A stretch of 64,000 nt of DNA from the NCBI GenBank assembly GCA_965120375.1, contig CBCPMW010000007.1:1-64000 (forward strand). Reading direction: 5' to 3'. The stretch is from CASPLG01 sp965120375 (GTDB lineage Bacteria > Bacillota > Clostridia > Oscillospirales > Acutalibacteraceae). Below the pieces are notes generated by a model, which worked only from the letters and a program-made list of their open reading frames with translations, was not told where the DNA came from and ran no database searches. Of this stretch, positions 1 to 8,375 are shown one piece after another. The translations under genes were made by a program, and so were the position numbers. Position 1 is the first letter of the stretch, and each line of letters starts with the position of its first letter.

Positions 1-40
1 TTTTGTTGATGTTTTCCTTATTGTTTTCATTATTGTTCAT
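1..40 (-). CDS. Start of a second GG-peptide precursor-like gene (cut by window edge)
   Basis: Thirteen codons are visible, reading MNNNENNKENINK, before the window ends. The start is supported by a strong Shine-Dalgarno (AAAGGAGATG) at the usual distance. The whole 5' region (TTTAATTTGTAAAGGAG, then TTAATATG) nearly matches that of the complete precursor gene just upstream in the same direction, so the two genes look like tandem copies. The Asn/Glu/Lys-rich start would suit another short leader peptide, but no core is visible and the product class is inferred from the shared 5' region alone. Confidence 0.5.
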   Translation of the reverse strand, partial: MNNNENNKENINK

Positions 41-101
41 ATTAACACATCTCCTTTACAAATTAAATTTTATTGTTTTGTTTCTGGTTAGACAAAGATT
101 T

Positions 102-320
102 TTAGGAATTGCTGTTGCAATCGTCTTTGTCATTTTTTTCGCCGTCATTATTTTTGTCAGGTGCAGGAACACCATATTTAGGCATGACAGTAGGCTTGGG
201 ATTTATCCCATAGAGAGGCATAGGTTTGTTTTCTTGATCTTGAATTTCTGATAATCCTCCTGAAACTTCGCCAAGTTCATTGTCACTGATTTTATCTTTT
301 TTGATATCATCGTTGCTCAT
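102..320 (-). CDS. GG-leader RiPP precursor with two M-P-x-Y-G-[I/V] core motifs (spliceotide-like)
   Basis: A 72-residue peptide. Residues 1-22 look like a double-glycine leader (ISDNELGEVSGG; Gly21-Gly22), the type removed by C39 peptidase/ABC exporters. The core holds MPLYGI (residues 34-39) and MPKYGV (46-51) around a proline-rich linker, then a charged Asn/Asp/Lys tail with the only cysteine (Cys68). I chose the ATG at 320 because AAAGGAGG lies 8 bases upstream; the in-frame GTG at 329 overlaps that site. The radical SAM gene lies directly upstream on the same strand. In the known PlpA/PlpX spliceotides a radical SAM enzyme removes a tyramine unit at X-Y-G motifs, leaving an alpha-keto-beta-amino amide; the two XYG motifs here suggest the same chemistry, which is inference. 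A sactipeptide is unlikely because the core has one cysteine. No exporter or protease gene is in view. Confidence 0.75.
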   Translation of the reverse strand: MSNDDIKKDKISDNELGEVSGGLSEIQDQENKPMPLYGINPKPTVMPKYGVPAPDKNNDGEKNDKDDCNSNS

Positions 321-418
321 ATTAATCACCTCCTTTACAAATTAAAAATAATAAGACTAATTTCTAAGCTTTTGTTTTTTGGGCAATATACTTAAGTAAA
401 TAAAAGTATTTTCCGGTT

Positions 419-1750
419 TCACACCTCCCTATTTAAAGTTTTCATCTTTAAGGTCTTTAGTATATGAATTTCTTCTAAATTATTTTCTTTAATTGTTGTT
501 GCAATTTCATTCATTTCTAGTTTGATAAAATCTTCTTTTTTCAGATTTCCACAAAGAAAATCAGCTATGCTTTTCAAAATTTTCGTATTTTTAGAATCTT
601 TTAAACTTAAACTTTTTTCTAGTATAAGTGAGGCTTGCTGATAGCTTCCGCTTTTTAAGCAGTTTATTGCTTTTAAATTTAAGTAGTTTTCATCGTTTAT
701 ACTTTTAAGTTTACTTTTAAATTTTTTTATTTTATTATTGAAAGAACAAAACAAATTTTCTGAGTAAACAGATCCTTTTGTTGTTAAGCGTGTGTTTGGA
801 CAACCTCCCAAACATTCGTCTGCATGTCGACAAGTTGAACAGTCGCCGGCCAAGTTATGTCGAGAAAAATTTCTTCTCCATGAAAATGATTTAGGATCGT
901 TCCAAATATCTTCAAGATTTCTTTGAAGAATGTTTCCCTCTATAAAGCTTCTGTCCCTGATGGACGTGCAACCTAATATATCTCCGTTATGAAGGATTCC
1001 AAAACTTCTAATTCCAGCATTACAACCAGACCACGATCCAGATTTATTTATTTTAGCTATAAGATTCGATCTGCTGTCATAGTATCCAATGCAGTCGGCT
1101 GGATGAATAGCTATTTTCCCTTCTAGAGAAGTTTTAAGACAAAAATCTAAAATTTCTTCCATCTGACTAGGATCAAGAAGCCAGTTATTCTGATGTTTAA
1201 AGTTACCCATTGGGAGACCTAGTTGTACTTGCCAAAGTTTAACCCCCATACCTATTAGATCATTTTTTAGCTCTTCTAGGTTATTTATGTTTTCTTTTGA
1301 TATTGTAGTTATGCTAGCTGCATAAATTCCTAGTTCATCAAGGATTTTAAATGCAGATTTTGCTCTTTCAAATGCTTGTGGTCGTCTTATTTTATCGTGA
1401 ACTTCTTTCGGACCATCTATGCTAATAGCAACTGTAGAAATACCGCTGTTTTTAAGGATATTCGCCATTTTTTTGTTTAATTCCCAACCGTTTGTTATTA
1501 TGTTGGCTTTTACTCCCTTTTGGTTTAACCTTTGTATAATTTGTGGTAAATCTTTTCTGGTCAGTGGTTCCCCTCCGGATAAAGTTACCCACGATAGACC
1601 AAGTTTTGCTAAATCATCGACTAATTTTAAAGCTTCTATCGTGCTTAATTCTCCAGGTAGAGCTGTTTTACACGATGAACCGCAGTGCTTACACCTCATG
1701 TTACATCCCATGGTTACTTCCCATACACAAGTAATTGGTCTATATTGCAT
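419..1750 (-). CDS. Radical SAM/SPASM peptide-modifying enzyme
   Basis: A 443-residue radical SAM protein. The 4Fe-4S cysteines for S-adenosylmethionine are Cys16, Cys20 and Cys23 (CNMRCKHC), followed by SGGEP near residue 58-62. A complete seven-cysteine SPASM domain follows: Cys243-x12-Gly-x4-Cys261, Cys304/307/313/317 and Cys335. Such domains hold auxiliary clusters in enzymes that modify ribosomal peptides (sactisynthases, ranthipeptide synthases, spliceases). Residues 336-443 form an extra helical, TPR-like extension without recognised motifs. The start is ATG after GGGTGA. The gene is the first of the unit and is followed by the GG-leader XYG peptide, its likely substrate. No separate RiPP-recognition protein (PlpY/PqqD-like) is visible; it may be beyond the window or replaced by the extension. 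The enzyme class is firm; splicease chemistry is inferred from the substrate motif. Confidence 0.88.
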   Translation of the reverse strand: MQYRPITCVWEVTMGCNMRCKHCGSSCKTALPGELSTIEALKLVDDLAKLGLSWVTLSGGEPLTRKDLPQIIQRLNQKGVKANIITNGWELNKKMANILKNSGISTVAISIDGPKEVHDKIRRPQAFERAKSAFKILDELGIYAASITTISKENINNLEELKNDLIGMGVKLWQVQLGLPMGNFKHQNNWLLDPSQMEEILDFCLKTSLEGKIAIHPADCIGYYDSRSNLIAKINKSGSWSGCNAGIRSFGILHNGDILGCTSIRDRSFIEGNILQRNLEDIWNDPKSFSWRRNFSRHNLAGDCSTCRHADECLGGCPNTRLTTKGSVYSENLFCSFNNKIKKFKSKLKSINDENYLNLKAINCLKSGSYQQASLILEKSLSLKDSKNTKILKSIADFLCGNLKKEDFIKLEMNEIATTIKENNLEEIHILKTLKMKTLNREV

Positions 1751-1994
1751 AATTTATCACCCGTCTTTCATGCCATTTATTAAATATATACAATAAAATA
1801 TTGTACACTATTAAATAAAAATATTCAAGCAAAATTTCCATTTTTTATATTAAATATACAAAAATATAAATATGGAAATTAAAACTAATTTTTTAATTTT
1901 ATGACCTACAAATTAGAATTAATTATCTAGTTCTAGCAATTGAACATTGAATCTTAAATAAGTATGTAAAAACTAAAAATTATGGGAAAATAGA

Positions 1995-2023
1995 TTGAAA
2001 TTTTTAATATTTTATGGTACAAT
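1995..2023 (+). promoter_or_regulatory. Vegetative promoter of the vWA-protein gene
   Basis: TTGAAA, a 17-base spacer and TACAAT, 33 bases before the start codon. The 1751-1994 stretch between this promoter and the divergent radical SAM gene is very A+T-rich and shows no gene. Confidence 0.6.
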
Positions 2024-2056
2024 AACAATGTACCGTTAGAAGTGAGGTTAGGTTTA

Positions 2057-2749
2057 ATGAAAAAATTGAAAGTTTTCAGCAGTTTTGTGGTTTTGACCTT
2101 GTTATTGGGAGGGTTTAGTTTTTCGTCGAAAGCTGAGGAAGTTGATTGTAGGTCCACAGTGGATACCGAACTCGTTTTTGTTGTGGATAAAAGTGGTTCT
2201 ATGCAGAATTTGACGAACGATACTATCGGGAGTTTTAACTCGGTTATGGAAACTCAGAAAAATTCTGATGAACCTGGAAACGTCTATGTAACTACAGTTT
2301 TGTTTAACCATGGACGTCAGAAGGTTCATGACCGTGTGAATATAAACGATGTTGCTAAGTTGACGACGGAAGATTATAAAGCAGAGGGGATGACGGCTCT
2401 TCTTGACGCGGTCGGGTCGACAATAAGTGAGTTGTCGGCAAATGAAGGTATTTCTAAAAATAAAGTTGTATTTGTTGTAATTACTGATGGGTACGAAAAC
2501 TCCAGCAGAGAGTTTCGTGTAAGCCAGGTTAAAAGTCTAATTGATGAAAAGTCTAAAGAGGGTTGGAATTTTGTTTTCTTAGGTTCTAATATAGACTCTG
2601 CGAAGGTGAGTTCGGGAATCGGTATAAATCCGATGTATGCTCGGAATTTTGATTCTTCAAGCGAAGGAGTAATGGCAGCGTTCAGCCGGGTAAACTCAGC
2701 TATAGATCAAGTTCGCTCTGGTTCTCGGATTGACCTCGATGCAGTCTAA
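2057..2749 (+). CDS. Secreted von Willebrand factor A domain protein
   Basis: A 230-residue protein with a clear signal peptide (MKKLKVFSSF..., likely cleavage after SSKA) followed by one vWA domain. The metal-ion-dependent adhesion site looks complete: DKSGS near residue 49, the Thr of GMTALLD and the ITDGYEN aspartate. Such domains bind protein partners through a divalent metal. The protein ends just after the domain, with no anchor, so it should be released or held by a partner. The ATG at 2057 was chosen over an upstream in-frame GTG because the signal peptide begins there and GAGG lies at a workable distance. It stands alone between its own promoter and terminator. Its ligand is unknown; the neighbouring peptide locus is divergent and offers no functional link. 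Confidence 0.82.
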   Translation: MKKLKVFSSFVVLTLLLGGFSFSSKAEEVDCRSTVDTELVFVVDKSGSMQNLTNDTIGSFNSVMETQKNSDEPGNVYVTTVLFNHGRQKVHDRVNINDVAKLTTEDYKAEGMTALLDAVGSTISELSANEGISKNKVVFVVITDGYENSSREFRVSQVKSLIDEKSKEGWNFVFLGSNIDSAKVSSGIGINPMYARNFDSSSEGVMAAFSRVNSAIDQVRSGSRIDLDAV

Positions 2750-2816
2750 GAGAAACTGGATATTTTGATTCAACGCCAGAAGTTTTGGATTTTAAATTGT
2801 ACCTCTTGTGAAACTG

Positions 2817-2848
2817 AAAAAAGCGACTGTATTTCGGTCGCTTTTTTT
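2817..2848 (+). terminator. Rho-independent terminator
   Basis: A-tract, stem AGCGAC/GTCGCT and a run of seven T, about 70 bases after the vWA stop codon. The flanking A and T tracts extend the stem, so it may work in both directions. Confidence 0.85.
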
Positions 2849-3008
2849 GTCAAAATCACCCTTGTAATGTGCCCGCAAAAAAAACCAAAAAGTCCACAAT
2901 ATTTAGCTTAGAAAAAAACACAAACCAATAGAAGGCAGAAGAACTACAAAAGCGATACATCCAACAGCTGTCGACAATTCTTTAAAATTTATTTTTCCAA
3001 CTAATAAC

Positions 3009-3084
<76 letters not shown>

Positions 3085-3126
3085 AAAAAATTTTTAATTT
3101 AAAGAATAATTTACAGAATCGAAGAC

Positions 3127-3155
3127 ACTGTAACACATTTTACTTATAAAATCAA
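3127..3155 (-). promoter_or_regulatory. Promoter of tRNA-Ala
   Basis: On the minus strand, TTGATT, a 17-base spacer and TACAGT, about 43 bases before the tRNA. The remaining sequence up to folC (3156-3353) is A+T-rich and shows no gene. Confidence 0.5.
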
Positions 3156-3353
3156 GAGAAAGTATATAAAATCATTAGATTGCACAAATATAGAGTAAAA
3201 TTATGAATTTTATAACTAATAAATGTAAATTTTTTTACAAAGTTAAATGTAAAAATTTGTTTATAATATCCTAAAAACCGACAAAACCTAAACTTTCATA
3301 TTTTCAACTAAAGTCTGTTAATAAAAACTAAAGCTCTATACGCGGAGGAAAAT

Positions 3354-4670
3354 CTAGTGTATATTCTGTAAAATTTGCGAAATATTAGGATTTCTGATAA
3401 TTCTACGAGCGAGATAAAGGGAACCAAAAATTACAACAGAGCTATTTTTATCACATAATTTCACTGCGTGATTTATAGCATCCTCGGGATCATGGAAAGG
3501 AGTAACATTTTCTGAATATTTACTAATTATATTAGTGAGTTTACTGAGCTTCATACTTCTCGGGAATCTTGGAATTTCAACAGGATAAACCTCTGAAAAA
3601 AGCGGAATAATTTCAGGAAATTCAGAAACGGAATTTTTATCTTTACATATACCTACGATACCTAGAATCTTTTTCCCAGTTAAATATTCTTTTACAAAAT
3701 TAGCAAGTGATTTAATACCAGACTCATTATGTGCTCCATCCAGTATAACAAGGGGATTTCTTGATAATATTTCAAGCCTTGCATTTATGAAGGCATCCTG
3801 GATACCGTCTTTTATTGCACAGATAGGTATGTTAATATCTTTTTTTAGAGTCTCGATAGCAGTCAAAGCGGTTAAAGCATTTTCGATTTGATGTCTTCCC
3901 AAAAGACCCATTTTCAGATTAATATCTTTATATCTAAATTTGGTACCGTTTTCTATATCAGTAGAAATAACTCTAATGTCTTCTGGGTTTGGAATTATAA
4001 CTTCACTTGAGTTATTTACAGCAGTTTTCCTTATGATATCATAAACACTTTTAGACTGACCAGCTGATACAACTACGGGGCGCATTGGCTTTATTATCCC
4101 GCTTTTCTGAAAAGCAATTTCCTCAACTGTTTTTCCGAGGGTATTTGTATGATCGAGTGAGACAGAAGTTATAACAGATACAAGAGGAGATTCTATTATA
4201 TTGGTAGAATCTTTAAATCCACCTATTCCAGCTTCAAGAACTGCTATATCAACATTATTTTCTCTAAAATATTCAAGAGCCGCAACTGTAGTTATGGTGA
4301 ACTCACTTATACTGCGATTTATATCAAATTTACATTCCAAAATTTTAGGAATGGCTTCCATAATTTTATCGCGAACCATTTTATATTTTTCAAACGGCAT
4401 TGGAACATCATTTACTTTTATTCGTTCCATAAAAGACTTAACAGAAGGAGATGTAAAGAGCCCAGTTTTGTATCCACTACTAATAAGAACAGAAGATATC
4501 ATAGTTGATACTGAACCTTTTCCATTAGTCCCAGTAACGTGAACAAATTTCATTGAATTTTGAGGATTGTCAAACACGTCAGACAGTATACGTTTTATTA
4601 TTTCTGAACGAATAAAAATTGCATTTGGGTCAAACAAATCCTCATACTTGTTGATGTCCAATCTACTCAC
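3354..4670 (-). CDS. folC: Bifunctional folylpolyglutamate synthase / dihydrofolate synthase
   Basis: A 438-residue Mur-ligase-family enzyme that adds glutamate to dihydropteroate and to reduced folates, using ATP in the cytoplasm. The P-loop is VTGTNGKGSVS near residues 45-55, and the Mur-ligase C-terminal domain follows, including LDGAHNESG near residue 314. Length is normal. The GTG start at 4670 overlaps the tmcAL stop in a GTGA, suggesting coupled translation; an alternative TTG at 4661 has a better spaced ribosome site (AGAGGTGA), so the first three residues are uncertain. Confidence 0.93.
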   Translation of the reverse strand: MSRLDINKYEDLFDPNAIFIRSEIIKRILSDVFDNPQNSMKFVHVTGTNGKGSVSTMISSVLISSGYKTGLFTSPSVKSFMERIKVNDVPMPFEKYKMVRDKIMEAIPKILECKFDINRSISEFTITTVAALEYFRENNVDIAVLEAGIGGFKDSTNIIESPLVSVITSVSLDHTNTLGKTVEEIAFQKSGIIKPMRPVVVSAGQSKSVYDIIRKTAVNNSSEVIIPNPEDIRVISTDIENGTKFRYKDINLKMGLLGRHQIENALTALTAIETLKKDINIPICAIKDGIQDAFINARLEILSRNPLVILDGAHNESGIKSLANFVKEYLTGKKILGIVGICKDKNSVSEFPEIIPLFSEVYPVEIPRFPRSMKLSKLTNIISKYSENVTPFHDPEDAINHAVKLCDKNSSVVIFGSLYLARRIIRNPNISQILQNIH

Positions 4671-5863
4671 CTCTTTATAATGACAAATTTTTTAGAGTTT
4701 AAGAATCCTGAAGGTAAAATTTTTGGTGACATCAAATTGTATATACTATCCAATTCCAACTCTTTATCAAACACAAGCTTACCTATATCTGTCAGTTTTT
4801 TTCTATCTAAATGTCTAGAAATTACAGGTACATGGCACGAAATTTTAGCCTTTTTCAATATTTCTAGACCAGTTTCGTTGCTCGCAAGAACGTTTATGTA
4901 AGGAATTTCTAAATCCTGATATGCTTTCGTTATATTTAAAAAAGCATACATAACAATTCGTCTAAGCCTTGCATTTGTATATCTTTTCGTCTGAATTTTC
5001 ATCATAAGATCATTGAAAGAAGTGGCACTTTTTGCAGCTTCAAAAATACGATTCTCAAGGCCTTCACTAATATCAGGAAGAAGAGAAAAATCCTCCAAGG
5101 TCATAGTTCTCAACCTATAAAGAAGAGCAGTTTCAGCACTATTAAGGTCTACCGGCGCAAAACAATTATTAAACTCAGTTTCTATTATCTGTATGCAACT
5201 TTTCGGTACAAATTTTTTCCAGATTTCATCTTTTGATTTCATGCAACGCCTAACCTGCGAAGAACTAGCAAATCTAGCACGAATATCGCTCGAATCGTGT
5301 TTAGAAATTTCACGTTTAACGGTCTTAAAACCAATAGAAGAACGCAACCTTTTTATTGAATTTATATACTCAATAGCCAAAATATTATTCGGATTTCTAA
5401 TTTCTCCTGAAAAACTTTCCCCTAAAAGCTCCCTTACTACATTTTCCCGAGATTTAGCCAAACTATAACCTTTTTCAAGATTTTTTTTAAGTTCTAGTTC
5501 GGAGTCTAGCACAGTTTCACTTATTTTGTCAAGAATGTCAGTGCTTCCACACTCGCTACCGAAGACTAAAGCATCCACGCATCCAAGCTTTTCTGCTAAA
5601 AGTACAGATGAATTTGCAAATTTTTCAGCTGTAGACATTGACCAAATAGAAGGAAGTTCAATAACTAAGTCAAATCCTATTTCCAAAGCGAGACGAGCTC
5701 TTGTTTTTTTGTCAACTATAGAAGGCTCGCCCCGTTGCACGAAATTACCGCTGAGAATAGCTACTAAACCACAATTTTGCTGAGATTTTATAGTTTCCAC
5801 TAGACATTGGTGCCCTAAAGTTGCCGGATTCAGCTCACAAATTACAGCTAAAACATCTGTCAT
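4667..5863 (-). CDS. tmcAL: tRNA(Met) cytidine acetate ligase (TmcAL, YlbM family)
   Basis: A 398-residue nucleotidyltransferase-fold protein. TmcAL activates acetate with ATP and acetylates C34 of elongator tRNA-Met. The N-terminal phosphate-binding motif is CELNPATLGH, where the family usually has NPFHNGH, so the first histidine of HxGH is replaced by threonine. The family features SGNFVQRGEPSI and IELPSIWSMSTAEKFA are intact. It begins the unit with folC, overlapping it by four bases. A tRNA with a CAU anticodon, the possible substrate, is encoded at 51871. Confidence 0.88.
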   Translation of the reverse strand: MTDVLAVICELNPATLGHQCLVETIKSQQNCGLVAILSGNFVQRGEPSIVDKKTRARLALEIGFDLVIELPSIWSMSTAEKFANSSVLLAEKLGCVDALVFGSECGSTDILDKISETVLDSELELKKNLEKGYSLAKSRENVVRELLGESFSGEIRNPNNILAIEYINSIKRLRSSIGFKTVKREISKHDSSDIRARFASSSQVRRCMKSKDEIWKKFVPKSCIQIIETEFNNCFAPVDLNSAETALLYRLRTMTLEDFSLLPDISEGLENRIFEAAKSATSFNDLMMKIQTKRYTNARLRRIVMYAFLNITKAYQDLEIPYINVLASNETGLEILKKAKISCHVPVISRHLDRKKLTDIGKLVFDKELELDSIYNLMSPKILPSGFLNSKKFVIIKR

Positions 5864-6023
5864 AAATCAAAACGTCTCCAATCCAAACATTTATAACTGT
5901 CTAAAGCTTTTTTTCGCCATTTTTTAAATCCAGGTTGCGTCATCGAAAAAAATCATGCTTTATCTGTACGTCAAAAATTCACGGAAGCACTTTATAAAAA
6001 CAAGAAGGAAAAACGTTTATTTG

Positions 6024-6191
6024 TTAAAAGATTGACATTAGCAGTGAAAAGCAAAAAGACCCAAACATCAAAACCGCACCAAATAGAGCAAAAACCCTGA
6101 TAAGCATCTTTTTGGTATCTTCCTTGTAAACTATTTCCACTTTTGGAATTTTAGTGACTTTTCTACTAAAACCACAAAATTTCTTACTCAT
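6024..6191 (-). CDS. Small single-pass membrane protein, function unknown
   Basis: Fifty-five residues starting MSKKFCGFSRK, with a basic first half and a membrane segment at about residues 35-53 that reaches the C-terminus. The ATG at 6191 was chosen because GGGAG lies about nine bases upstream; more upstream starts lack a site. I do not recognise a family. The gene is about 160 bases upstream of tmcAL in the same direction, so it could be first in that transcript. Confidence 0.55.
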   Translation of the reverse strand: MSKKFCGFSRKVTKIPKVEIVYKEDTKKMLIRVFALFGAVLMFGSFCFSLLMSIF

Positions 6192-6370
6192 AATTGCCGC
6201 TCCCTTCATAAAAAGCAAAAACAATATATCCCTAAAATTATTATATCAAAATAATTCTTTAATGTAAATACTTTTATTTAATTTAATTTTTAAATAAGCA
6301 AGTAAAAAATAGGAATATTTTTTAAAACTTTTGAGTAAACATGTATTATTTAGGGAAGTAGGGAAAACAT

Positions 6371-6625
6371 GTGAACCAAAAAGAAGAAAAAATAAATAAA
6401 AATACTTCTGAAAGTTTAATGCTTATAAGGTTTGTTTTTTGTTTTTTTGTTTGTATAGGTTTAATTTTTCTAAAATTTAAAAATAACATTTTGTATGAGG
6501 AAATCAAAAATTTCTATTTCAATGAAAATTGTTCGGAGCTCATAAACAGTAAAGAAATAATAACCAAAATTTCTGTTATTATGCAAACAAATCAGTTTTT
6601 TTCTCTAGAAAAAATACATTTTTAG
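6371..6625 (+). CDS. Small membrane protein, function unknown
   Basis: Eighty-four residues with a charged N-terminus, a membrane segment at about residues 17-35 and a short outer region containing one cysteine. The start is GTG, with GTAGGG upstream. A terminator follows directly, so it is probably a gene of its own. The single anchor plus short outer part is reminiscent of division or spore-membrane accessory proteins, but no motif supports that. Confidence 0.45.
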   Translation: MNQKEEKINKNTSESLMLIRFVFCFFVCIGLIFLKFKNNILYEEIKNFYFNENCSELINSKEIITKISVIMQTNQFFSLEKIHF

Positions 6626-6654
6626 TTACTGGAAATAAATAAAATCTTGCAGAG

Positions 6655-6683
6655 GGTTAAAATGTTGTTATTTTAGCCTTTTT
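6655..6683 (+). terminator. Rho-independent terminator
   Basis: Stem GGTTAAAAT/ATTTTAGCC (one G-U pair), six-base loop, then a T run. It ends the small membrane-protein gene. The rest of the gap up to proS is A+T-rich. Confidence 0.75.
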
Positions 6684-6848
6684 GGTATTTTTAAAACTCA
6701 AACTTTAGTTTTTTTATAAAGATAGGGTAAAGTTTAATTTTTACATATGGTTTATGAAAGAAGTTCAGTATATTGAGTAAAATATATTGAAAAAATTTTG
6801 ATTAAAATATATAATGCTTGGCAATAGTTGTTAGGAGGAGCTTAAGTT

Positions 6849-8276
6849 TTGGAAGATAAAAAAAAAGTTGAAGAAATAACTTCTAGGGATAAAGATTTTG
6901 CAAAATGGTACACCGATATCGTCAGGAAAGCAGGGCTTATGGATTATTCGAGCGTTCGTGGGTGTATGGTTATTGAACCTTATGGGTACGCTATCTGGGA
7001 AAATATTCAAAGTATTTTAGATAAAAAATTTAAAGAAGCTGGACATGTTAACGTTATGATGCCGATGTTTATTCCGGAGAGCCTACTTCAAAAAGAGAAA
7101 GATCATGTAGAGGGATTTGCCCCCGAAGTAGCCTGGGTAACTCATGGAGGAGAAGAAAAGCTTCAAGAAAGACTTTGTGTTAGGCCGACTTCAGAAACCC
7201 TTTTTTGTGAGTATTATTCAAGGAGCATAAAATCTTGGAGAGATCTTCCGAAACTGTATAACCAGTGGTGTTCTGTGGTTAGATGGGAAAAAACAACGAG
7301 GCCATTTTTACGTTCTTGTGAGTTTTTGTGGCAGGAAGGTCATACTGTTCACGAAACTAGTAAAGAAGCTGAGGATGAAACAAAAAAAATGATAGGTGTT
7401 TACGCCGATTTTTTTAGGAAGTATTTGTCCATTCCGGTTCTTGAAGGTAGAAAAACTGATAAAGAAAAATTTGCAGGAGCTAAATATACTTTTACAATAG
7501 AGGCTATGATGCATGACGGAAGAGCACTTCAGTCCGGAACCAGTCATTATTTTGGTGACGGTTTTGCAAAAGCCTTTGATATAAAGTACCAAAATAGAGA
7601 GAATAATCAGTCTTATCCGTTCCAGACTTCTTGGGGAATGACTACAAGAGTTATAGGTGCTATTATTATGGTTCACGGTGATGATAACGGTCTAATTTTG
7701 CCTCCAGAAGTTGCGCCCATTCAGGTTGTTATTGTTCCCATAAATCTAAAAAATGAAAAGGTAAAATATACGGTTGAAAATATTTTTGAAAGACTTAAAG
7801 ATGTTTGTAGAGTACATCTGGATGAATCTGATCAGACTCCTGGTTGGAAATTTGCTGAATACGAGATGAAAGGGGTACCGCTAAGGATTGAAATAGGGCC
7901 AAGAGACGTAGAAAAATGTGAATGCACTTTTGTGCGCAGGGATACTGGCGAAAAGTCGTTAGAAAAGCTAGATGAAATACATAAAAAAGTACCCATATAT
8001 CTTAAAAACATTAAAGAAAATATGTATAAAAATGCGAGTTATCGTATGCAGTCAATGATATGTGAAGCAAAAGATATGGATCAGTTTAAGGAGAAAGCAA
8101 AAAATCCCGGATTTATAAAGGCTGCCTGGTGCGGAGGGCTTTCGTGCGAAGAGAAAATAAAAGAAGAAACAGGATTCACCTCTAGATGTATTGCAGAGGA
8201 AAAAGTTTTAGATAAGTGCTGCACAGTATGCTCAAAAGAAGCAAAAAATACAGTGTATTGGGGCAAATCTTACTAA
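6849..8276 (+). CDS. proS: Prolyl-tRNA synthetase, archaeal/eukaryotic-like short type
   Basis: A 475-residue class II synthetase that charges tRNA-Pro. It has the compact form without the editing insertion: catalytic core with RPTSETLFCEYY and the ALQSGTSHYFG segment, anticodon-binding domain, and a C-terminal zinc-type domain with cysteines in GGLSCEE, SRC and CCTVC, ending in the YWGKSY tail typical of the type. The start is TTG with AGGAGG upstream; no ATG fits. This ProS type is common in Clostridia. Confidence 0.95.
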   Translation: MEDKKKVEEITSRDKDFAKWYTDIVRKAGLMDYSSVRGCMVIEPYGYAIWENIQSILDKKFKEAGHVNVMMPMFIPESLLQKEKDHVEGFAPEVAWVTHGGEEKLQERLCVRPTSETLFCEYYSRSIKSWRDLPKLYNQWCSVVRWEKTTRPFLRSCEFLWQEGHTVHETSKEAEDETKKMIGVYADFFRKYLSIPVLEGRKTDKEKFAGAKYTFTIEAMMHDGRALQSGTSHYFGDGFAKAFDIKYQNRENNQSYPFQTSWGMTTRVIGAIIMVHGDDNGLILPPEVAPIQVVIVPINLKNEKVKYTVENIFERLKDVCRVHLDESDQTPGWKFAEYEMKGVPLRIEIGPRDVEKCECTFVRRDTGEKSLEKLDEIHKKVPIYLKNIKENMYKNASYRMQSMICEAKDMDQFKEKAKNPGFIKAAWCGGLSCEEKIKEETGFTSRCIAEEKVLDKCCTVCSKEAKNTVYWGKSY

Positions 8277-8375
8277 GATTTATTCATAGGAAATTTTAAA
8301 AAGTTTGCTGGGACAAGTTTTTTGTTCTCAAGTTGAAGTAGGCTCTTTAAGTTTTTCGTATTCTAGAATTTTTTC

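Noticed and set aside
204..221. Sactipeptide or ranthipeptide reading of the precursor
   Set aside because: These need several core cysteines bonded to other residues; the core has one, in the charged tail.
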